A DNA stretch of 64,000 nt from Desulfovibrio sp. Huiquan2017 (GCF_017351175.1 NZ_JAFMPN010000002.1:1-64000); one strand, 5' to 3'. Shown: positions 33,751 through 42,726, counted from the first letter of the stretch. Made by a program: numbers and translations. The notes: generated by a model not told the origin, from the sequence alone.

Positions 33751-35652
33751 ATGTCAAATCTGTTAGTGCTTCTCATCCTGCTGCCGGCGGCAGCAGCGGT
33801 GGTCTGCTATTTCGTTCGGTCCGAGGCCGTGCGGAAGGCGGCTGTGCTGGCCACCGGGGGCATCCTGACGCTTGCGGCGTTGGGGCTGCTCGCGCAGGGA
33901 ACGGTTGCGCCGACCGAGGTCGGTTCGTTCCTGGGCATCGGCAGCGATTTCCTGGTTGCGGTCCTGGATTTCGCCCTGCTGGGCGTTATTTACTTCTATG
34001 GTTACAGACACAAGAGCCTGCTCATCCAGGGATTTACCCTGGCCCAGGTCGTTCTGCTCATCTGGTTTGAACTGGTCATGGTCGAACACGAGTCGGTCCC
34101 GGCCCTGGCGGGCGATCAGCTTTCCCTGATCATGGTCCTGGTCGTCTCCGTCGTCGGTTCCCTGATCTGCGTCTTCGCCATTCCGTATATGAAGAAACAC
34201 GAAGCGCATCTGCACCTGAAGAAGACGCGCCAACCGAGGTTTTTCTTCTATATGGTCCTGTTCCTGGGGGCCATGAACGGATTGGTCCTGTCCAACAACA
34301 TCCTGTGGATGTACTTCTTCTTCGAAGTGACCACCTTCTGTTCGTTCATGCTCATCGGGCACGACGCCACCGAGATCGCCACGCGGAACGCGGTCCGCGC
34401 CCTGTGGATGAACGCTCTGGGCGGCCTGGCCTTCGTCATCGGCATGATGCTGGTCTACAGCCAGGCCGGGACGCTGAACATCGCGGCTCTGCTGGCGCTC
34501 GGCCCCACCGGCGCGGTGATGCTCACCGGGCTGGCCTTTCTCTGTCTGGCCGGGTTCACCAAGGCCGCGCAGATTCCGTTCCAGTCCTGGCTGCTCGGAG
34601 CCATGGTCGCCCCGACCCCGGTCTCCGCGCTGTTGCACTCCTCGACCATGGTCAAGGCGGGCGTGTTCGTGGTCCTGCGGTTCGCCCCGATCTTCGCGGG
34701 CACCTTCCTGTCCACGGGCGTGGCCGTTTGCGGCGCGTTCACCTTCCTGGCCTGTTCCGCGCTCGGCGTGGGGCAGTCCAACGGCAAGAAGATCCTGGCC
34801 TATTCCACCGTGGCCAACCTCGGCCTGATCATTTGCTGCGCGGGCATCAACACCCCGCTGGCCCTGACCGCCGCGCTGTTGCTCATCCTCTTCCACGCCA
34901 TCTCCAAGTCCCTGCTTTTTCTGTGCGTCGGCACCATTGAGCAGGCCATCGGCTCCCGCGATATCGAGGACATGCGCGGCCTGTACGGCACCAATCCCCG
35001 CACGGCCCTGATCACCATCGTCGGCATCCTGACCATGATGCTGCCGCCCTTTGGGGTGTTGCTCGGCAAGTGGATGGCCATCGAGGCCTCGGCCGACAGC
35101 AACATCTTCATCGTGGTCATGCTCGCTCTGGGCTCGGCCCTGATGGTCGTCTATCTGGCCCGCTGGGCCGGTTCCATGATGGGTTCCCGCGAGCCGGACG
35201 CCAAGGCCGAGTCCCAGCCCCTGCTGACCCGGCTGCCGCTCATGACCCTGAGCCTGGGCTCGGTGGTCCTGTCCCTGGCCTCGCCGTGGATCTACAACTC
35301 CCTGCTGGCCCCCTGGGTCGGCTCGGAGCCTTTTGCGGTGGGCTTCGGCTCCCTGGAATCCGCCCACGGCACCTTCGTGGTCGTGCCGCTCTTCCTGGTT
35401 CTCGGCCTCGGCCTGATGTACGCGGTCAAGGCCGCCTCGGGCTACCGCCGGGTCAAGATCATGCCGCCGTATATGAGCGGGGCGAACTCCGTCTCCGCCT
35501 CTGACGCCTATGTCGGCCCCATGAACGGCGATGTGCCGTTTTCCTCCGGCAATCTGTACTTGGGCGAGCTGTTCGCTGAATCCAAGCTCACGCCCGTCTT
35601 CAACGCACTGGCGGTCGCACTGATCGTGCTCATGATGGGAGGGGCGCTCTGA
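33751..35652 (+). CDS. echA: Ech hydrogenase subunit A (NuoL-like proton/sodium channel subunit)
   Basis: 633 residues with about sixteen membrane helices, homologous to the NuoL/MrpA antiporter-like subunits of complex I. The conserved core is visible: FFFEVTTFCSFMLIGHDATE, KAAQIPFQSWLLGAMVAPTP then VSALLHSSTMVKAGVFVV, with the functional lysines and histidine of the half-channel. In Ech the subunit is thought to move ions across the membrane when ferredoxin oxidation and H2 formation are coupled. It heads a tightly packed operon; echB starts within the stop codon region. Confidence 0.93.
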   Translation: MSNLLVLLILLPAAAAVVCYFVRSEAVRKAAVLATGGILTLAALGLLAQGTVAPTEVGSFLGIGSDFLVAVLDFALLGVIYFYGYRHKSLLIQGFTLAQVVLLIWFELVMVEHESVPALAGDQLSLIMVLVVSVVGSLICVFAIPYMKKHEAHLHLKKTRQPRFFFYMVLFLGAMNGLVLSNNILWMYFFFEVTTFCSFMLIGHDATEIATRNAVRALWMNALGGLAFVIGMMLVYSQAGTLNIAALLALGPTGAVMLTGLAFLCLAGFTKAAQIPFQSWLLGAMVAPTPVSALLHSSTMVKAGVFVVLRFAPIFAGTFLSTGVAVCGAFTFLACSALGVGQSNGKKILAYSTVANLGLIICCAGINTPLALTAALLLILFHAISKSLLFLCVGTIEQAIGSRDIEDMRGLYGTNPRTALITIVGILTMMLPPFGVLLGKWMAIEASADSNIFIVVMLALGSALMVVYLARWAGSMMGSREPDAKAESQPLLTRLPLMTLSLGSVVLSLASPWIYNSLLAPWVGSEPFAVGFGSLESAHGTFVVVPLFLVLGLGLMYAVKAASGYRRVKIMPPYMSGANSVSASDAYVGPMNGDVPFSSGNLYLGELFAESKLTPVFNALAVALIVLMMGGAL

Positions 35653-36500
35653 TGCAAACACTCATACTCGTTATCATCGGACTTGTGGGTGCGCCGCTTC
35701 TCGGCGGCCTGATAGCCGGTCTGGACCGCCGGGTCACCGCCTGGCTCCAGTCCCGTCAGGGACCCCCGATCATGCAGCCTTTCTACGATGTGGCCAAGCT
35801 CTTCGGCAAAGAGAAGATGGTCGTCAACCAGTGGCAGATCCTTTGCGCCTGGGTCTATCTCGTCGCCGCGGCGGTGGCCGTGGCCCTGTTCTTCGCCCAG
35901 GGCGACCTGCTGCTCATCTTCTTCGTGCAGGCCATCGGCGGGGTTTTCCTCGTTATGGGTGCCCTGTCGGCCAAGTCCCCGTACTCGCAGGTGGGCGCGC
36001 AACGCGAGTTGTTGCAGATGCTGGCCTACGAGCCGGTGCTCATCCTCGTCTTCGTCGGCTTCTACATGGTCACCGGCTCCTTCTCCATCCAGGCCGTCTG
36101 GGCCCAGGAGATACCGCTGCTGGCCAAGATGCCGCTGCTCTACCTGGCGCTGTGCTACGCCCTGACCATCAAGCTCATGAAGTCGCCTTTCGACTTCGCC
36201 ACCTCCCATCACGGCCATCAGGAACTGGTCAAGGGCGTGCTCACCGAGTACTCCGGCCCCTACCTCGGCCTGATCGAGGTCGCCCACTGGTACGAGACCA
36301 TCCTGGTGCTCGGCCTGTGCGCGCTCTTCTGGCACACCAACGTGGCCTGGATGGCGCTGTTGATCGTGGTCACCTATCTGCTCGAAATCCTGGTGGACAA
36401 CACCATGGCGCGCATGACCTGGCGCTGGATGCTCAAGCGCGTCTGGCTGATCGGCATGGGCCTGGGCGTCGTTAACCTCATCTGGCTGTATGCGAGGTAA
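35652..36500 (+). CDS. echB: Ech hydrogenase subunit B (NuoH-like membrane subunit)
   Basis: 282 residues, about eight membrane helices, related to NuoH. Characteristic stretches include DRRVTAWLQSRQGPPIMQPF near the N-terminus, LMKSPFDFATSHHGHQELVK near residue 180 and TEYSGPYLGLIEVAHWYE after it, which match the acidic quinone-loop-equivalent region of NuoH. It forms the membrane arm that docks the hydrophilic hydrogenase subunits. The start codon overlaps the last base of echA's stop codon, and echC follows after 3 bp. Confidence 0.94.
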   Translation: MQTLILVIIGLVGAPLLGGLIAGLDRRVTAWLQSRQGPPIMQPFYDVAKLFGKEKMVVNQWQILCAWVYLVAAAVAVALFFAQGDLLLIFFVQAIGGVFLVMGALSAKSPYSQVGAQRELLQMLAYEPVLILVFVGFYMVTGSFSIQAVWAQEIPLLAKMPLLYLALCYALTIKLMKSPFDFATSHHGHQELVKGVLTEYSGPYLGLIEVAHWYETILVLGLCALFWHTNVAWMALLIVVTYLLEILVDNTMARMTWRWMLKRVWLIGMGLGVVNLIWLYAR

Positions 36501-36503
36501 GTC

Positions 36504-36947
36504 ATGTTCGGATCATTCATAAAGAAATCTCGCGCCAAGTCACCGTGGATCATGCACTTCGACTGCGGTAGCTGTAACGGCTGCGACATCGAGGTGCTGG
36601 CCTGCCTGACGCCCCTCTACGACGTGGAGCGGTTCGGCATAGTCCATGTCGGCAATCCCAAGCATGCCGACGTGCTTCTGGTCACCGGCACGGTCAACCA
36701 CCGGAACAAGAAGGTGCTCAAGAACCTCTACGACCAGATGCCCGAACCCAAGGCGGTCATCGCCATCGGCTCCTGCGGCAATTCCGGCGGTATTTTCCGC
36801 GAGGCCTACAACGTCGTGGGCGGCGTGGACAAGGTCATTCCCGTGGACGTCTACGTCCCCGGCTGTCCGGCCAAGCCCGAGGCCATCATCGACGGCGTCG
36901 TGGCCGGGCTGGCCAAGTTCGCCCAGAAAGTGGAAGAAGCGAAGTAG
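36504..36947 (+). CDS. echC: Ech hydrogenase small subunit C (NuoB-like)
   Basis: 147 residues. The [4Fe-4S] ligands are in CGSCNGCDIE (C21, C24, C27), IGSCGNSGG (C91) and VPGCPAKPE (C121), the NuoB/group-4 hydrogenase small-subunit pattern. The cluster passes electrons between the EchF ferredoxin centres and the NiFe site in EchE. It lacks the extra clusters and Tat signal of periplasmic hydrogenases, which fits a cytoplasmic, membrane-bound enzyme. Confidence 0.95.
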   Translation: MFGSFIKKSRAKSPWIMHFDCGSCNGCDIEVLACLTPLYDVERFGIVHVGNPKHADVLLVTGTVNHRNKKVLKNLYDQMPEPKAVIAIGSCGNSGGIFREAYNVVGGVDKVIPVDVYVPGCPAKPEAIIDGVVAGLAKFAQKVEEAK

Positions 36948-36965
36948 CTTCGCGCGAGGTATACA

Positions 36966-37331
36966 ATGCAAGGCAAAGTGATAGACGTGACCGTCGACAA
37001 CGTGGTCGGCGAAGTCATGAACATGAAGAATGACGGGCAGCGGCTGGTCACCTTCTCCACCTACCAGGAGGGGGACAAGATCGGCATCCTGTACCATTTC
37101 GACAAAAACCTGGAAACCACCCACCTGCGGCTGCTGGCCGACATGGACAAGCCCATTCCGAGCGTGTCCGGCGTCTACTTCGCCGCCCTGTTGGTGGAAA
37201 ATGAAATACGCGACCAGTGGAACGTCGAATTCGACGGACTGGTCCTTGACTTCAACCGCACGCTCTTGCTTGACCCCGAGGTCACCCAGGTTCCCCTGGT
37301 GTCCAACGTCAAGATCGAGCCCAAGAAATAG
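36966..37331 (+). CDS. echD: Ech hydrogenase subunit D (NuoC-like)
   Basis: 121 residues, shorter than full NuoC, with no cofactor motifs. TYQEGDKIGILYHFDKNLET and FAALLVENEIRDQWNVEFDG correspond to the conserved NuoC core (complex I 30-kDa region). It is a structural subunit that packs against EchE. Position between echC and echE is the usual ech gene order. It starts with a GCGAGGT site 18 bp after the echC stop codon. Confidence 0.9.
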   Translation: MQGKVIDVTVDNVVGEVMNMKNDGQRLVTFSTYQEGDKIGILYHFDKNLETTHLRLLADMDKPIPSVSGVYFAALLVENEIRDQWNVEFDGLVLDFNRTLLLDPEVTQVPLVSNVKIEPKK

Positions 37332-37341
37332 GGGGGCTGAA

Positions 37342-38421
37342 ATGGCAACCACCGTTATACCCTTCGGCCCGCAGCATCCCGTCTTGCCCGAACCGATCCA
37401 CCTGACCCTCAAGGTCGAGGACGAGATCGTCAAGGAGGCCATTCCGGCCCTGGGCTATGTCCATCGCGGCCTGGAGAAACTGTGCGAGATCCGCGATTTC
37501 CATCAGATGATCAACGTCTGTGAGCGCGTTTGCGGCATCTGCTCCATGATCCACGGCACCTGCTACTCCGAGACTATCGAGGAGCTCATGGGGATTGAGG
37601 TCACGGACCGCGCCAAGCTGCTGCGCGTCATCTGGAGCGAACTGCACCGCAGCCACTCCCACCTGCTCTGGTTGGGGCTGTTCGCCGACGCCTTCGGCTT
37701 CGAGGCCCTGTTCATGCAGTTCTGGAAGATCCGCGAGCGGATCATGGACATCAACGAGGCCACCACCGGCAGCCGCGTCATCGTGTCCGTGAACGTCATC
37801 GGCGGCGTGCGCACCGACCTTTCCCCGGAGCAGATCCGCTGGATCCTGTCCGAGATCGACATCGTCGAGAAGGAGGTCAAGGCCATCCAGAACACCCTGA
37901 TGAACGAATACACGGTCAAGGCCCGCACCGTGGGCATCGGCGTGATGACCAAGGAACAGGCCTGGGAATTGGGCGCGGCCGGACCGACCCTGCGCGGCTC
38001 GGGCGTGGCCCAGGACATGCGCCAGTTGGGCTACGGCGGCTACTCGTTCCTGGACTTCGAGCCCGTGGTCGAAACCTCGGGCGACAGTTGGGCGCGCGGC
38101 ATGGTCCGCTTCCGCGAAGTGCTCCAGTCCATCGACCTGGTCCGCCAGGCCATTGCCAAGCTGCCCGAGGGCGAACTGGCCGTTAAGTTTAAGGGCAACC
38201 CGCCCGAGGGCGAGGCCTACCACCGAGTGGAGCAGCCGCGCGGCGAGTGCGTCTACTACATCCGGGGCAACGGCACCAAGAACCTGGAACGGTTGCGCAT
38301 CCGCACCCCCACCTTCGCCAATATCCCGCCGCTTCTGGCCATGCTGCCGGAGTGCGAGTTGGCCGACGTGCCGGTCATCGTGCTGTCCATCGACCCGTGC
38401 ATCAGCTGCACCGAACGCTAG
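37342..38421 (+). CDS. echE: Ech hydrogenase large subunit E ([NiFe] site; NuoD-like)
   Basis: 359 residues. NiFe ligands come from the N-terminal RVCGICSMIH (two Cys near 62-65) and the C-terminal DPCISCTER. The protein ends two residues after the last CxxC-Thr-Glu block, so there is no cleavable C-terminal peptide; I recall the same for other Ech-type enzymes, so it is not a truncation. GPQHPVLPEPI at the N-terminus is the NuoD-family signature. It catalyses reversible H2 formation from reduced ferredoxin. GGGGGG precedes the ATG at 37342; an open frame upstream belongs to the overlapping reading of echD. Confidence 0.96.
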   Translation: MATTVIPFGPQHPVLPEPIHLTLKVEDEIVKEAIPALGYVHRGLEKLCEIRDFHQMINVCERVCGICSMIHGTCYSETIEELMGIEVTDRAKLLRVIWSELHRSHSHLLWLGLFADAFGFEALFMQFWKIRERIMDINEATTGSRVIVSVNVIGGVRTDLSPEQIRWILSEIDIVEKEVKAIQNTLMNEYTVKARTVGIGVMTKEQAWELGAAGPTLRGSGVAQDMRQLGYGGYSFLDFEPVVETSGDSWARGMVRFREVLQSIDLVRQAIAKLPEGELAVKFKGNPPEGEAYHRVEQPRGECVYYIRGNGTKNLERLRIRTPTFANIPPLLAMLPECELADVPVIVLSIDPCISCTER

Positions 38422-38430
38422 GAGGACCGC

Positions 38431-38895
38431 ATGCAGTTTACTTCAACCGTCATCAAGAACCTGTTCAGGAAGCCCGCCACCCGGAAGTATCCCTACGAGG
38501 TGCGCGAGCCGTTCCCCAATTACCGGGGCGAACTGGTCATCGACATCGACAAGTGCATCTTCTGCGGCACATGCTCGCGCAAGTGCCCCAGCCAGTGCAT
38601 CGTCGTGGACAAGGCGGCGGGCACCTGGCAATGCGATCCGCATGCCTGCGTCTATTGCGGCGTCTGCCGGGACAACTGCCCGACCAAGTGCCTGTCCATG
38701 AAGGATGTTCACCGCAAGCCGGTGACTGAAAAGACCGTCTGGATCGAACACGGTACACCGCTTAAGCCCAAGAGAAATGGGGCCAAGCCCAAGGACCAGT
38801 CCGAGGTCAAGGCCAAGTCCGAGATTGAGGCCAAGCCCGAGACCGAAGCCAAGGCCAAACCCAAAAAGAAGGCGGCCGGGAAGGACGGCGAATAG
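38431..38895 (+). CDS. echF: Ech hydrogenase subunit F (2[4Fe-4S], NuoI-like) with charged C-terminal tail
   Basis: 154 residues. Two classical [4Fe-4S] motifs, CIFCGTCSRKCPSQC (near 45-60) and CVYCGVCRDNCPTKC (near 75-90), make this the ferredoxin-type electron entry subunit. The last 45 or so residues are an unusual Lys/Glu/Pro/Ala tail with short repeats (EVKAKSEIEAKPETEAKAKP, then KKKAA). Ordinary EchF proteins are about 120-130 residues, so the tail looks like a lineage-specific, disordered extension. It closes the operon and is followed by a strong terminator. Confidence 0.94.
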   Translation: MQFTSTVIKNLFRKPATRKYPYEVREPFPNYRGELVIDIDKCIFCGTCSRKCPSQCIVVDKAAGTWQCDPHACVYCGVCRDNCPTKCLSMKDVHRKPVTEKTVWIEHGTPLKPKRNGAKPKDQSEVKAKSEIEAKPETEAKAKPKKKAAGKDGE

Positions 38896-38917
38896 CCGTT
38901 CGTCGACAGAGACTACA

Positions 38918-38954
38918 AAGGCCCCGCACATATCCGTGCGGGGCCTTCTTTTTA
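38918..38954 (+). terminator. Rho-independent terminator of the ech operon
   Basis: AAGGCCCCGCAC (38918-38929), loop ATATCC, GTGCGGGGCCTT (38936-38947), then CTTTTT. A perfect 12-bp stem 22 bp after echF. Confidence 0.92.
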
Positions 38955-38975
38955 CCTTTTGGAGGGGAAGCCTCC

Positions 38976-39515
38976 CTACAGCTTCTGGTCGATCTCCCGG
39001 AAGCAGGGGATGCAGTAGGTTTTGCCGCCATAACGGCGCGTGCGGGACTCCATGGTCATCTCGCCGCATTGTGCGCAGCGGAGGCTTTCGAGGACCGCGG
39101 CGGGCCTGGGCGGCGGGCAGGCCAGGGGGGTGACGGCGAACATGTCGTCCAGGGGGAGGGTCATGAAGTGGCGGATGGCCGCTTCCCGGTCTTCGCCCGG
39201 CCGACTCGGGCCGGTGTCCCGGAGCAGGGCGCGGAAACCCCGGCCGGATGTGCGGTCGAAAAAGGAAAAGGCCTTCTTGCCGTAGTCGCGGTGGATGAAA
39301 TTGCCCTTGCCGAGCGTGCAGTCGGTCAGAAATTGTATGGCGTCCACGCCGCACATGTCGGTCTCGGCCACGGCGACCAGATCGAGTTCGCCGAGTTCGC
39401 CGAGTTCGCGCTCGGCCAGTTCCACGGCGCGGATGCCGATGGCCAGGCCGGGGCAGGAGTGGCCGTGGAAGGCGATGGCTGCGTCGAGGGTTTCCCGTGG
39501 TGTGGTGCTGGACAT
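38976..39515 (-). CDS. FmdE family protein with C-terminal zinc ribbon
   Basis: 179 residues. The FmdE domain has AIAFHGHSCPGLAIG (His and Cys metal ligands near 15-25) and VAETDMCGVDAIQFLTDCTL with GKGNFIHRDYGKKAF after it. A zinc ribbon ends the protein (LRCAQCGEMTMES, then KTYCIPCFREID). FmdE was named as a protein copurifying with molybdenum formylmethanofuran dehydrogenase; bacterial members are probably metal-binding and often lie by metal ABC transporters. Here a FecBCD-type transporter is directly upstream on the same strand. That suggests metal (Fe, Mo or W) handling. Confidence 0.88.
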   Translation of the reverse strand: MSSTTPRETLDAAIAFHGHSCPGLAIGIRAVELAERELGELGELDLVAVAETDMCGVDAIQFLTDCTLGKGNFIHRDYGKKAFSFFDRTSGRGFRALLRDTGPSRPGEDREAAIRHFMTLPLDDMFAVTPLACPPPRPAAVLESLRCAQCGEMTMESRTRRYGGKTYCIPCFREIDQKL

Positions 39516-39548
39516 GGGGGGGCTCCTTCGGATGACTGGGGATGACGG

Positions 39549-40304
39549 TCAGGCGGCCGGGACCACCATCGGGTGGCCCTGGACGGTGTGGATGTGCACG
39601 GGCAGGCCGTAGACTTCTTCGACCACGTCGGAGGTGACTTCGCAGGCCGGTCCGGTGGAGTGGATACAGCCGTCCTTGAGGAACAGGACCTTGTCGGCGT
39701 AGCGCAGGGCGGTGTTCAGGTCGTGCATGGTCATGATGGCGGCGATGCGGTGCTCGTCCACCACCCGGCGGAGCATGGTCAGGATGTCCACCTGGCTCTT
39801 GAGGTCGAGGCTGGATGTGGGCTCGTCCAGAAGCATGAGACGCGGTTCCTGGACCAGGGCGCGGGCAATGGCCACCTTCTGCAATTCGCCGCCCGAGAGC
39901 TGGTCTATGTAGCGCAGGGCGAGGTTGGCCATGTGCAGCCGTTTCAGGGCGGAATCGACCATCTTGAGGTCCTCTTCGCCCACACGCCAGACGATGTGCG
40001 GCTTGCGGCCCATGAGTACGGCGTCGAACACGGTCAGCCGCGCGGTTTCGTTGCGCTGGGCCACGTAGCCTATGCCCAGGGCTATTTCGTGCGGGCGCAT
40101 CCGGAGCACGTCGCGGTCCTCCACCAGGACCTTGCCTTTGCTGGGCGCATGGATGGCGTTGATGCACTTGAGCAGGGTGGTCTTACCCACGCCGTTGGGG
40201 CCGAGGATGGCCAGGAGTTCGCCGCCGTCCAGGTGGAAGGCCACGTCCCGCAGGACCTTGGAACCGTTGTAGGCGAAGTCGAGATCGGTCACGGACAGGA
40301 TCAT
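39549..40304 (-). CDS. FecE/BtuD-type ABC transporter ATP-binding protein
   Basis: 251 residues with Walker A GPNGVGKTT near 37, the Q-loop, signature LSGGELQK near 137, Walker B LMLLDEPTSSLD near 155 and the switch His in MHDLN. It belongs to the iron-siderophore/haem/cobalamin/molybdate (type II) importer family. Its start codon overlaps the stop codon of the permease gene by 4 bp. It powers uptake through the permease and binding protein encoded just upstream. Confidence 0.94.
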   Translation of the reverse strand: MILSVTDLDFAYNGSKVLRDVAFHLDGGELLAILGPNGVGKTTLLKCINAIHAPSKGKVLVEDRDVLRMRPHEIALGIGYVAQRNETARLTVFDAVLMGRKPHIVWRVGEEDLKMVDSALKRLHMANLALRYIDQLSGGELQKVAIARALVQEPRLMLLDEPTSSLDLKSQVDILTMLRRVVDEHRIAAIMTMHDLNTALRYADKVLFLKDGCIHSTGPACEVTSDVVEEVYGLPVHIHTVQGHPMVVPAA

Positions 40305-41371
40305 CGCCGTTGCCCCCTGATGATGAGATAGATGAAGACCGGTGCGCCCATGAAGGCGGTCAAAACCGAGACCGGCAACATGTGCGGGGCCAGAACAAGC
40401 CGGGCGGCGGTGTCCGAGACGAGCAGGAGCAGTCCGCCCGCAAGGATCGAGCCCGGCAGCAGGAAACGATGATCCGAGCCGATGACGCGCCGGACCATGT
40501 GCGGGACCACCAGGCCGACAAAGCCGATGATGCCCAGAAAAGCGATGATCACCGCCGTGAGCATGGAGGCGAGCATCATGCCGATCACGCGCACGCGGTC
40601 CACGCGCACGCCCAGCCCTTTGGCGGTCTCATCACCCGCGTCAACGGCGTTGTAGTTCCAGGCGTTGGCCAGGAAGTACGCGGAAGTGGCCACGGTCACG
40701 GCGGTCATGACGCCCAGTTCAGACCAGGAGGCCCGGGCCGTGTCGCCGAAGCTCCAGAAGACCATGGCCGCCAACTGCACGTCGTCGGCGAAGAATTGCA
40801 GGAACATGGTCCCGGCGGTGAACAACGCGCCCAGCGCCACGCCGGTCAGGATCATGACCTCGGGGGTCGAGCCGCGCAGCCGGGACACGGCCACGATGAC
40901 CCCGGCGGCGATCAGGCTGACGAGGAAGGCCGCGCCCGTGGTCAGGTAGGGATTGGTGATGTTCACGGCGTCCGTGTTGGTGGACCCCATGATTCCGCCA
41001 CCCAGGATCATCACCGAAAAGGCCGCGCCAAAGGCCGCCGCGTGGGAGATGCCCAGGGTGAAGGGCGAGCCCAGCGGGTTGCGCAGGATGGCCTGCATGA
41101 CCGCGCCCGCAACGGCCAGTCCGGCCCCGGCCATGATGGCGGCCAGGGCCTGGGGCAGACGGATGTTCCAGATGATCACGTCGTAGCGTTTGGACACGGT
41201 CCAGCCCGCGAGGGTCCTGCCCACGTCGGCCAGGGGGATGTGCGCCGCGCCCATGGAAATGGAGATCACCAGGGCCAGGGCGAGCAGCCCGCCGGTCAGG
41301 CAGATCAAAAGGAGCTTGATCCCGATGTACCGCCGGTATTCGGCAGGCACCTGTCCATCGGAGAAGTGCAT
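40301..41371 (-). CDS. FecCD-type ABC transporter permease
   Basis: 356 residues with about ten membrane helices. FecCD hallmarks include IRLPQALAAIMAGAGLAVAG, the GxLGSPFTLGIS region and FLGIIGFVGLVVPHMVRRVI near the cytoplasmic coupling helix. A homodimer would form the inner-membrane channel. The binding-protein gene lies one base upstream on the same strand. The substrate class (ferric siderophore, cobalamin, haem, molybdate or tungstate) cannot be told from the permease alone. Confidence 0.94.
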   Translation of the reverse strand: MHFSDGQVPAEYRRYIGIKLLLICLTGGLLALALVISISMGAAHIPLADVGRTLAGWTVSKRYDVIIWNIRLPQALAAIMAGAGLAVAGAVMQAILRNPLGSPFTLGISHAAAFGAAFSVMILGGGIMGSTNTDAVNITNPYLTTGAAFLVSLIAAGVIVAVSRLRGSTPEVMILTGVALGALFTAGTMFLQFFADDVQLAAMVFWSFGDTARASWSELGVMTAVTVATSAYFLANAWNYNAVDAGDETAKGLGVRVDRVRVIGMMLASMLTAVIIAFLGIIGFVGLVVPHMVRRVIGSDHRFLLPGSILAGGLLLLVSDTAARLVLAPHMLPVSVLTAFMGAPVFIYLIIRGQRR

Positions 41372-41372
41372 G

Positions 41373-42479
41373 CTAGTTTACCGGAACGGGCTTGAAGGCC
41401 AGACCGTGGAACAGGGCGTCCATGTCCTTGAATACGGGCTTGCCCACCAGGAATGTATATATCTCGTCTGCCTTGGCCGCCGGATCCACGTCCGTGAAAC
41501 GGTCGGGGTAGAGGACCTTGCCGATGTAATAGGCGTCGGCCAGGATGGAACCGAAGTTCTGGGTGTACCAATTGTAGGGGAGTACCCCATAAACGCGGCC
41601 GTCCTTCACGGCGGAGAGTGTGCGGTAGGCCGGGGCGTTGCGTAACTCGAACAGGCCGCCCGCGTCGTCACCCATTTGTAGGGTGGACAGGTCCAGGAAG
41701 AGGACGTCCGGGTTCCATTCGACGATCTTCTCCTTGGCTATGTCCGAGTGGGCCAGGTTCTTGCCCGCCTTGCCCGCTTGGTAAGCCAGGTTGATGGCGT
41801 TGACGAACTGGAACGGCGGGTAGGACGGTTCCGTGGACTGAAAGCCGTGGGGGCCCCGCGCGGCCACGCCGCCCAGGTAGACCGTGGATCGTTCCTGGCC
41901 GGGGACGTCGCCCGTGCGCCGGCTCAAATCGGCGATGAGCCCTTCCATGTATTGGATGATGTCCTCGGCGCGCTTTTCCTTGCCCATGACCTTGCCCATG
42001 AGACGCAGGCTCCGGTACATGGCCGGTCTGTTTTGGCCCAGGTTGCCGTAGTCGAGGACCACTACCGGGATGCCGGTCTTGTCCTGAAGCTCCTGGGGAT
42101 CGTATCCCATGGACGAGGTGTAGGTCTTGAAGATGACCTGGGGCTGGGGCTCCAGGGTCAGGATGAGCTCCGGATTGTCATGTCCCCGGAATTCGCCGAA
42201 TATGGGCATTTTCTTGAACTGCGGGTTGGCGATGGCGTAGGGCCGGGCGTCGAAGTTGCGGCGGCGGGTCTCGATGTCGTCCACGGCCGCGATCTTGTCC
42301 TGAGCTCCGAGGTAGGTCAGCAGGCGCAGGCAGCCGGAGCCGGAGCAGATGACATGCTCGACAGTATCCGGGACGTCGTTCGTCCGGCCGATGGAGTCGG
42401 TCAGGGTGCGGGCCGAACCGGTCGCGGGCGCAGCCAGAAAGAGCAGCATGATGGCGCAGAAGAGATGACGTTTTTTCAT
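41373..42479 (-). CDS. Periplasmic metal/metal-chelate binding protein (FecB/MolA-like)
   Basis: 368 residues with a signal peptide (cleavage near TGSA, 23). The class-III periplasmic-binding fold is visible: DSIGRTNDVPDTVEHVICSG, NPELILTLEPQPQVIF, and a long bridging helix near RPAMYRSLRLMGKVMGKEKR. GPHGFQSTEPSYPPFQFVNA may be part of the ligand site. It heads the operon with permease, ATPase and FmdE. Haemophilus MolBCA shows that this family includes molybdate/tungstate importers, and the FmdE neighbour makes that worth considering beside iron. No Fur box or riboswitch was recognised upstream. Confidence 0.87.
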   Translation of the reverse strand: MKKRHLFCAIMLLFLAAPATGSARTLTDSIGRTNDVPDTVEHVICSGSGCLRLLTYLGAQDKIAAVDDIETRRRNFDARPYAIANPQFKKMPIFGEFRGHDNPELILTLEPQPQVIFKTYTSSMGYDPQELQDKTGIPVVVLDYGNLGQNRPAMYRSLRLMGKVMGKEKRAEDIIQYMEGLIADLSRRTGDVPGQERSTVYLGGVAARGPHGFQSTEPSYPPFQFVNAINLAYQAGKAGKNLAHSDIAKEKIVEWNPDVLFLDLSTLQMGDDAGGLFELRNAPAYRTLSAVKDGRVYGVLPYNWYTQNFGSILADAYYIGKVLYPDRFTDVDPAAKADEIYTFLVGKPVFKDMDALFHGLAFKPVPVN

Positions 42480-42668
42480 TGGAACACCTTGTGTGGTATA
42501 CGAATGCGTGATTGCGGCATGCGTGTTGCTACGGATAATAAAAATGTAACACTATGGTCTTCCTAAATAAAAGGGGAAAGGGCGTCAAGGGAGAAATGAA
42601 AACGGATCGTTGCAGTCCGTTATTTTCGGCGGCGATTCGCCCGGGCGGGGATTTAGGGCGGGGGAAAG

Positions 42669-42705
42669 GAAAAAAGCGGCCCCGCTCACAATGAGCCGGG
42701 CCGCT
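42669..42705 (-). terminator. Terminator downstream of the chemoreceptor gene
   Basis: Minus strand AGCGGCCCGGCTC, loop ATTGT, GAGCGGGGCCGCT with one mismatch, then TTTTTT. It starts 22 bp after the stop codon at 42727. Confidence 0.88.
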
Positions 42706-42726
42706 GTGCTATTTTGTTGGTGAGGC

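Noticed and set aside
38395-38421. EchE ending right after the last cysteine motif, considered as a truncated hydrogenase large subunit
   Set aside because: Ech-type large subunits are known to lack the cleavable C-terminal extension, and echF follows normally.
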